This document shows, piece after piece, positions 42,444-47,695 of a stretch of DNA of 47,695 nt (the stretch's first letter is position 1; each line of letters opens with the position of its first letter). Both the position numbers and the translations under genes were made by a program. The DNA lies in assembly GCA_964453155.1 (NCBI GenBank), contig CAYVQU010000015.1:1-47695 (forward strand). The letters run 5' to 3'. Origin of the DNA: CAYVQU01 sp964453155. Lineage in GTDB: Bacteria; Chloroflexota; Anaerolineae; Anaerolineales; UBA11858. The notes below the pieces were generated by a model. That model was not told the DNA's origin, did no database searches, and was given only the letters and a program-made list of their open reading frames with translations.

Positions 42444-43172
42444 ATGGAATTCTTATCTGATGAAAATGATATTGAAGAATTCTCCCGAGAAGAAGAACAA
42501 CCCGAAACCGAGCAAAAATCACGGCTCGATTCATTGCCTCCATATCTATACCAGCGCAAACCCATGGCCGCGTTTTGGACGGTGGCCAGTATTATTTCGT
42601 TAACCGTAAATGTTATATTGATTTTGGTTCTCGTGGTTTTGGGGCAGCAGCTATTTACGCTGAAAGGGATCGTTACCGAGAAATTACTGGCTGGGCTGTA
42701 TTACAACTTTCTCCTCATGGATCAGGCCCATATCGTCACTGAAATTAATGTAGTTGACACCATCCAGGTCGTGGATACCATCCCGGTCGTATTTGATCTC
42801 CCCCTGGAGCAAGCTACTGAAGTCGTTTTGGTGCGCGATACCCCCATCGACGACGCCACCATCGTCCTTAACAATCAACCTGTTCCCCTGGATTTGACCC
42901 TCCGGAAAGGCACCCCCCTCAATATCAGCCTGGATTTGGTTGTCCCTGTCAGCCAGACCATCCCCGTAGTGTTGAATGTCCCGGTTAATCTGAAAGTCCC
43001 GGTTGATATTCCCCTCCAGGAAACTGATCTTCACGGACCTTTCACTGGGCTGCAAGATGTCGTTTCCCCTTACTTTTGGCCCCTGGTCGCCGCCCCAGAT
43101 CGGTGGGAAGATGTACCACTTTGCCAAGATGTTCTGCGCCCTATCTGTGATTGGATCTTGATTCCAGAATAA
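42444..43172 (+). CDS. Single-pass membrane protein with beta-rich repeats
   Basis: 242 residues, unknown function. An acidic cytoplasmic N-terminus (1-30) is followed by one membrane helix (about 42-68). Residues about 95-192 consist of short hydrophobic/polar strands with recurring DTIPVV, DLPLEQ, VPLDLTL and VPVNLKVPVDIPL phrases, so a long beta structure outside the membrane is likely. Two Cys near the end (LCQDVLRPICDW) may form a disulfide. AGGAGG lies 7 nt before the ATG. Confidence 0.75.
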   Translation: MEFLSDENDIEEFSREEEQPETEQKSRLDSLPPYLYQRKPMAAFWTVASIISLTVNVILILVLVVLGQQLFTLKGIVTEKLLAGLYYNFLLMDQAHIVTEINVVDTIQVVDTIPVVFDLPLEQATEVVLVRDTPIDDATIVLNNQPVPLDLTLRKGTPLNISLDLVVPVSQTIPVVLNVPVNLKVPVDIPLQETDLHGPFTGLQDVVSPYFWPLVAAPDRWEDVPLCQDVLRPICDWILIPE

Positions 43173-43236
43173 TTTCTCACCCGAAAGCACTACTAACACG
43201 ACACTAAATCGTGGATTTACAAAATGATGCAAAATA

Positions 43237-43327
43237 AACCGCCAATTTCGCTAATCTGCGCCAATTTTGAGAATAATAGCATCAAAATAGGGTAGAACTT
43301 TGTGAAAATTAGCGAGGCTTAGCGATT
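43237..43327. repeat. Palindromic intergenic repeat related to 13388-13443
   Basis: AACCGCCAATTTCGCTAA (43237-43254) and TTAGCGAGGCTTAGCGATT (43309-43327) are imperfect inverted repeats, of the same general sequence as the repeat near 13.4 kb. It fills the gap before the M16 genes. Confidence 0.45.
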
Positions 43328-43395
43328 AAAAACAATCCGCATTCAAATGCTCCTGTATCCCCCTTAATCTTTTTACGCCTACATATGAGGTTTTT

Positions 43396-44682
43396 ATGCC
43401 AGAATCTGTAACCCAAGTTCAACTCCCGAATGGCCTGCAGGTCATGCTCAAGGAGATTCACACTGCCCCTATTATCAGCCAATGGGTCTGGTACCGGGTT
43501 GGCTCGCGGGATGAAGTTCCCGGGATCACCGGCATCAGCCACTGGGTGGAGCATATGCAGTTTAAAGGTACTCCCCAATTCTCTGCGGATGTGCTTGAAC
43601 GGGCAATTTCACGCGATGGCGGCATGTGGAATGCCTTCACCTATGTCGATTGGACTACCTATTTCGAAACCATGCCGGCTGATAAAATCGATTTGAGTTT
43701 GCAGCTTGAAGCCAACCGAATGAAGAATAGCATTTTCGATGCCGATGAAGTGGCCTCCGAACGGACCGTGATCATTTCTGAACGCCAGGGCAATGAAAAT
43801 TCACCCATGTTCCGCCTGGGTGAAGCCGTTCAGGCGGCGGCCTTCCGAGTCCACCCTTACCACCACGAGATCATCGGTGACATGGCCGACCTCGAAACAA
43901 TCTCGCGGGATGATCTTTATCACCATTATCAAAAATACTATCGACCCAATAATGCTGTGGTCGTCGTCACGGGTGATTTTAAGACCGAGGTTATGCTTGC
44001 CCGTCTCAAGGAACTCTACGAACCGATCCCGCGCGGTGACGATGTGTTACGCCAACTTCGCCTCGAACCACCCCAGCGCGGCGAACACCGCCTGACGGTC
44101 GAAGGTCCCGGTGAAACCACCTACATCCAGGCCTGTTACCATGCCCCCGCGGCCACCGATCCAGATTTCTATCCCTTCGTCGTCCTGGATAGCCTGCTGA
44201 CCGGTCCTAGCAGTCTCAATCTCTTTGGTGGTGGCATCTCTAATAAAACCTCCCGTTTGTATCGCAGTCTGGTCGAAGGCGAAGTTGCGGTGGGTGTCAG
44301 CGGCAGTCTCCCGGCCACCATCGACCCCTTCATTTACACCACGACCATCACCGTCCACCCCGACCACTCCGCTGAGGAGGCCGTGGCCGTTCTTGACGCC
44401 GAAATAAGCCGCATCCAAGACGAATTGGCCAATGCTGATACCCTGGCCCGGGCGGTCAAACAGGCTCGCGCTCTTTTCGCTTACGGCTCCGAGAGTATTA
44501 CGAACCAGGGCTTCTGGTACGGCTTCACCGAAATGTTCGCCAGCCATCAATGGTTCCTCGATTATCTCGATAATCTGGCCGCCGTCACCCCTGAAGATGT
44601 CCAGCGGATCGCCCAGAAATATCTCCGCCCGCAAAATCGCATCCTGGGCACCTACGTGCCCGTCAATGAGGAGGTAGCATGA
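43396..44682 (+). CDS. M16 zinc peptidase, catalytic subunit
   Basis: 428 residues, the length of a single M16B subunit. The inverted zinc motif is HWVEH: His49 and His53 are ligands and Glu52 is the catalytic base. The downstream third ligand is expected in the ASERTVIISERQGNE segment (about 120-135). The C-terminal half is the second M16 domain with the NRILGTYVPV end. Such enzymes degrade peptides in the cytoplasm or envelope. It overlaps the next gene by four bases (ATGA), so the two form one complex. Confidence 0.93.
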   Translation: MPESVTQVQLPNGLQVMLKEIHTAPIISQWVWYRVGSRDEVPGITGISHWVEHMQFKGTPQFSADVLERAISRDGGMWNAFTYVDWTTYFETMPADKIDLSLQLEANRMKNSIFDADEVASERTVIISERQGNENSPMFRLGEAVQAAAFRVHPYHHEIIGDMADLETISRDDLYHHYQKYYRPNNAVVVVTGDFKTEVMLARLKELYEPIPRGDDVLRQLRLEPPQRGEHRLTVEGPGETTYIQACYHAPAATDPDFYPFVVLDSLLTGPSSLNLFGGGISNKTSRLYRSLVEGEVAVGVSGSLPATIDPFIYTTTITVHPDHSAEEAVAVLDAEISRIQDELANADTLARAVKQARALFAYGSESITNQGFWYGFTEMFASHQWFLDYLDNLAAVTPEDVQRIAQKYLRPQNRILGTYVPVNEEVA

Positions 44683-45971
44683 GCACTAACCCTTCACCAC
44701 ACACCACACACCACTCCTCCATCCCGGGTTCTGACGATATCACCCGCGCCGTTCTCGATAACGGCATTACCATTCTGACCCGCCCGAACTTTAACAGCCC
44801 CTCGGTTGCCATTAGTGGCTATATCACCGTCGGTGGCTTGTTTGATCCCGATGATAAATTGGGTCTTTCTGACTTTACGGCGGCCGCCCTGATGCGCGGG
44901 ACCGAGCAGCGGGATTTTCAGGCCATTTATGACGCCTTGGAATCCGCGGGGGCCTCGTTGGGGTTCAATGGCGCCACCCACACCACCGGATTTGGCGGGA
45001 AAGCGCTAAGCGAGGATTTACCCTTGCTGATGGAGCTCCTCGGTGAAACCCTGCGGACTCCAACTTTCCCCGGTCAACAGGTGATGCGGCTGCGGGCTCA
45101 ATTGATGACGTCTCTGGCGATTCGAGCGCAGAGCACCCGCGATATGGCCTCCCTGACCTTTGATCAAATGGTCTATGCGAACCATCCCTACAGCCGCCCC
45201 GAAGATGGTTATCCGGAGACGGTCCAAAATATCTCTCGGGATGATTTGGTCGCATTTCACGAGACCCATTACGGTCCCCGGGGGATGGTAATGGCCATCA
45301 TCGGCGCGGTAGATCCCCAAGAAGCGGTCAATTGTGTTCGCCAAACTTTCGGGGATTGGGAAAATCCATCTCAACCGGTGACCCCTCAATTGCCAGATTT
45401 ATCACCCCTGACGGAACAGATTGTTCAACAGGTCGATATCCCCGGCAAAATCCAATCCGATATTGTGATGGGCGTGGCTGGCCCCCCTCGGAAAGCCCCA
45501 AATTTTTTTGCCGCGGCCTTGGGCAACAGCGTTTTAGGTCAGTTTGGGATGATGGGACGGGTTGGAGAGGCGGTCCGCCAGCAGGCTGGTTTAGCCTATT
45601 ATGCCTACAGCGGGATAAGTGGTGGTCTGGGGCCGGGTCCGTGGTCTGTCGCTGCGGGGGTCAACCCTGTCAACGTCGATCAAGCCATCGACCTGATCCA
45701 ATCTGAAATCCGCCGCTTCGTAACCGACCCCGTTACCGCCGAAGAATTGAGCGACAACCAGTCTAGTTACATCGGACGGCTGCCCCTGGCCCTGGAGTCC
45801 AATGCCGGGGTTGCGAGCGCGCTGCTCAACCTCGAGCGCTACGATCTAGGTCTCGACTACTACCGCCGTTATGCCGACCTCATCAATGCGGTGACGGTCG
45901 AGGAGGTTTTAGCCGCCGCGCAGGAGTATCTTGATCCCGATCGGCTGGCGATTGCCGTTGCTGGGCCATAA
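44679..45971 (+). CDS. M16 peptidase-like partner lacking the zinc motif
   Basis: 430 residues with the M16 fold. At the position of HxxEH it reads LSDFTAAAL, so zinc ligands are missing. The central RQQAGLAYYAYSG segment carries the Arg and Tyr that M16 partner subunits use to bind substrate. It therefore resembles the non-catalytic half of two-subunit M16B proteases and completes the active chamber of the protein encoded just upstream. Confidence 0.92.
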   Translation: MSTNPSPHTTHHSSIPGSDDITRAVLDNGITILTRPNFNSPSVAISGYITVGGLFDPDDKLGLSDFTAAALMRGTEQRDFQAIYDALESAGASLGFNGATHTTGFGGKALSEDLPLLMELLGETLRTPTFPGQQVMRLRAQLMTSLAIRAQSTRDMASLTFDQMVYANHPYSRPEDGYPETVQNISRDDLVAFHETHYGPRGMVMAIIGAVDPQEAVNCVRQTFGDWENPSQPVTPQLPDLSPLTEQIVQQVDIPGKIQSDIVMGVAGPPRKAPNFFAAALGNSVLGQFGMMGRVGEAVRQQAGLAYYAYSGISGGLGPGPWSVAAGVNPVNVDQAIDLIQSEIRRFVTDPVTAEELSDNQSSYIGRLPLALESNAGVASALLNLERYDLGLDYYRRYADLINAVTVEEVLAAAQEYLDPDRLAIAVAGP

Positions 45972-45981
45972 ATAATTTTCG

Positions 45982-46010
45982 GTAAGGGTGGGTCTAAGAC
46001 CCGCCCTTAC
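45982..46010. repeat. Palindromic repeat after the M16 operon
   Basis: GTAAGGGTGGGTCT (45982-45995) and AGACCCGCCCTTAC (45997-46010) are near-perfect inverted arms (one G-U) around one base. This is a common GGGCGGGTCT-type intergenic repeat. Confidence 0.6.
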
Positions 46011-46026
46011 AAAACCAAATTTCCCA

Positions 46027-46070
46027 AAATACCGCCAATATGCTTTACAATAGAGGCGGTATTTGTTTTT
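46027..46070 (+). terminator. Probable terminator between the M16 and TIR operons
   Basis: AAATACCGCC (46027-46036) and GGCGGTATTT (46055-46064) form a perfect 10-bp stem with an 18-nt loop, then GTTTTT. The loop contains TACAAT and TATAAC follows at 46078-46083; either could be a -10 for the TIR gene, but no -35 is clear. Confidence 0.55.
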
Positions 46071-46101
46071 CCTCGTCTATAACCCAATTACCTGAAACCC
46101 T

Positions 46102-46815
46102 ATGAAACGCGTTTTCCTATCTTTTTCTTTTGAACCCGACGACCGGCAAGTAAATAATAAGGTTGTCCGCCTGGTCCAGAGCCACAACCTGAATACGGTG
46201 ACCGGTGAACGCGCCGGTGGCGAACCCTTGCGAGACCGGATTTTCGAACAAATTGAAGGCTGCGATGCCCTGGTGGCAGTCCTGACGCGCCGAAATCAAT
46301 TAGCGGATACGGGGGATGGTGTATTTTTCACCACCTCCGAATGGGTCAAGAACGAACTCAATCATGGCCGGGTCAATGATCTAAAAACGATCGCGCTGGT
46401 GGAAGACGGCGTCAAAATGGAGGGGGCTTTCATCGATCATGAGTGGCTGCCCTTCACCCGGACGAATATGGAAGATGGTTTGCTGAAACTCTCGGAGACT
46501 TTGGGTTTGTGGCAGCAAGAAGCCGGGCGGACCCTCAAAATGATGATCGTTTCCCCAGAGTTGATGCAAAATCCCCGTTTTACCCGCAACCAAATGGTAA
46601 TCGAATATCAATTTCTGATTGATGGCACTGAAGCGGGCTGGCAACGGGGTCGTTTGATCCGCGAGGCCGGTAGCGCCATGATCTTCGTCAAGGGGGTTCA
46701 GGATAATTATTTAGTCCAAATCCGAGTGACGGATGGCCCCGATCAGTGGGAATCGGATTTTGGCTCTCAAACCGTCCCAATCCAATTACGCCGCATAGCT
46801 GGAGGTGGTGTATGA
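46102..46815 (+). CDS. TIR-domain protein with C-terminal beta-rich domain
   Basis: 237 residues. Residues 1 to about 125 form a TIR domain: VFLSFSFEPDD as the first strand, IEGCDALVAVLT as the third, and SEWVKNELNHG, where Glu85 aligns with the catalytic NADase Glu of active TIR proteins (pattern W-V-x-x-E, as in SARM1). Residues about 130-237 are beta-rich and unrecognised. It may cleave NAD+ or make a signal from it. There is no clear ribosome site. Its stop overlaps the start of the pYEATS-TIR gene (ATGA), so the two are translationally coupled. Confidence 0.8.
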   Translation: MKRVFLSFSFEPDDRQVNNKVVRLVQSHNLNTVTGERAGGEPLRDRIFEQIEGCDALVAVLTRRNQLADTGDGVFFTTSEWVKNELNHGRVNDLKTIALVEDGVKMEGAFIDHEWLPFTRTNMEDGLLKLSETLGLWQQEAGRTLKMMIVSPELMQNPRFTRNQMVIEYQFLIDGTEAGWQRGRLIREAGSAMIFVKGVQDNYLVQIRVTDGPDQWESDFGSQTVPIQLRRIAGGGV

Positions 46816-47534
46816 CCCTGCATATTGAACAATCCGTGACCCCCCACGCCGAAGGGTGGTGGACTTGGGCCGTCTGGTTGGCGGGGCCGCCTGAAGTGTT
46901 GGCCGAGGTTGAAGCCGTAGAATATATTCTGCATCCCACTTTTCCTGACCCCGTTCGAAAAGTGACCGATCGGGATACGAACTTTCGATTGGAAGCGCGC
47001 GGCTGGGGCGAGTTCCAACTCAAGGCCCGGGTGCATATCGATGATTCCGAGGATATTTTGTTAGAACACTGGCTCGAGTTGGACGACATCGCCCCCGCGA
47101 AAGGACTCGAATCCTATACTTATCGTTCGCGCCTGCCGCGTAGGACAGTTGATCGCCCCTTGTTATTTGTCTCCAGTGCAGTGGCCGATATGAACTTCAC
47201 CTACGAACTGAAGGATGCCCTCGAAGACGAGGGCATGGAAGTCTTGATGGGCCAGGATTTGGACGATGATCAGCCGATTGAGACGCTGCTGGCGACCGAA
47301 CGCCGCAGTATTCAGGCCGGATTATTTGTGGTCTCCGATATTTATAATCCCAGCCAGGATCGCGAGTTTTGGGCCTTTTATAAATACGAAATTTCATCCG
47401 TCGTGGTAGAAATCGGTGAGCACCGCGATCTCCCCGACAAAATGGAAAACCTGCCCCGTTTTCAAGTCAGCGACATCTCTGAAGCCGAAAACGTAGCCGC
47501 CAATATCGCTCAGCAAATTCTCTCTGACCATTAA
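46812..47534 (+). CDS. pYEATS-TIR protein
   Basis: 240 residues from the ATG at 46812, chosen because GGAGGTGG precedes it and it overlaps the upstream stop by four bases. Residues 1 to about 95 look like a prokaryotic YEATS domain: WWTWAVWL, then YILHPTFPDPVR, then GWGEFQLKARVHI. Residues about 115-240 form a second TIR-like domain, with LLFVSSAVADM as first strand, QAGLFVVSDIYNP, and FWAFYKYEI containing Glu193 as possible catalytic residue. YEATS domains bind acylated lysines in eukaryotes; what the prokaryotic form binds is unclear. Together with the first gene it looks like a sensor-effector pair. Confidence 0.75.
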   Translation: MTLHIEQSVTPHAEGWWTWAVWLAGPPEVLAEVEAVEYILHPTFPDPVRKVTDRDTNFRLEARGWGEFQLKARVHIDDSEDILLEHWLELDDIAPAKGLESYTYRSRLPRRTVDRPLLFVSSAVADMNFTYELKDALEDEGMEVLMGQDLDDDQPIETLLATERRSIQAGLFVVSDIYNPSQDREFWAFYKYEISSVVVEIGEHRDLPDKMENLPRFQVSDISEAENVAANIAQQILSDH

Positions 47535-47695
47535 AATCTAAGAACCGATCCGAAAACTGCACTGCTGATTAAGCCTGTCGGAATCCGACGCAGGTTTCGA
47601 CAAGCTCAACCGACGCTTGACTTAATTTTTTGATAGATCCAAGTAATACCAATTGCGTTCTTTCAAGCCATGAATTATGATAAGGCAAAAAACTA

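Noticed and set aside
47575..47625. TTTCGACAAGCTCAACC-type sequence near the end
   Set aside because: It resembles a very common interspersed intergenic repeat; only part is present and no partner arm is clear, so I did not list it as an element.
47670..47695. Start of another gene at the window end (ATG with eight open codons)
   Set aside because: Too short to judge and with no ribosome site; it may be chance.

Overview
The window is about 47.7 kb of bacterial chromosome holding some 40 protein genes. I see no rRNA, tRNA, phage, CRISPR array or intact transposase. Gene content fits a Chloroflexota bacterium, most likely near Anaerolineae: MutS2, a GlpX-type phosphatase, two Fur-family regulators, paired M16 peptidases, a prokaryotic YEATS protein, a TGS-GTPase, and intergenic spaces packed with short palindromic repeats. 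This placement is inference from gene content; no marker gene settles it. A BCD-family (PucC-like) transporter and a V4R protein hint at a phototrophic relative or past, but no reaction-centre or bch gene is present.

Layout. 1-8.4 kb: a DMT exporter, a SulP-STAS-rhodanese transporter, a divergent GlpX-like phosphatase, a Gfo/Idh/MocA oxidoreductase and MutS2. 8.7-14.0 kb: a triple zinc-ribbon membrane protein, a NapH-like Fe-S membrane protein, a CrtI-like oxidoreductase with an N-terminal membrane domain, and its neighbouring PadR regulator. 14.3-24.3 kb is a transition-metal region: Fur homologue 1 with CbiM, CbiQ and CbiO (cobalt or nickel ECF uptake), then Fur homologue 2 (probably Zur), a TolB-like protein, a TIGR03943 protein with its permease, and divergently ZnuA-ZnuC-ZnuB. 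A perfect 25-bp palindrome lies at the znuA promoter.

24.5-31.3 kb: a V4R protein, a sugar-nucleotide epimerase, a short promoter-to-terminator transcription unit that may be a small RNA or a 27-aa peptide gene, a 71-aa ORF, the BCD-family transporter with a helix-turn-helix regulator, an acidic 127-aa protein and a GAF histidine kinase. Two copies of a two-hairpin sequence family with compensatory base changes lie in front of the 71-aa and 127-aa genes. A third, shortened and inverted copy abuts a transporter start at 33.8 kb. This family is the best candidate here for an undescribed structured RNA or hairpin element.

31.3-43.2 kb: a nucleotidyltransferase, a deoxynucleoside kinase, SSB, an MFS transporter, a TPR membrane protein, 5-formyl-THF cyclo-ligase, a 49-aa Cys/Trp-rich protein, a TGS-GTPase with a hydrolase and a DMT exporter, an SLC13/RCK transporter and a single-pass repeat protein. 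43.4-47.5 kb: an M16 peptidase pair, then a two-gene TIR / pYEATS-TIR operon that resembles a biological-conflict system.

Two intergenic regions (16.76-16.99 and 36.70-36.97 kb) show nested insertions of MITE-like palindromic elements with target duplications. For the second, an uninterrupted copy of the target element exists at 40.1 kb.
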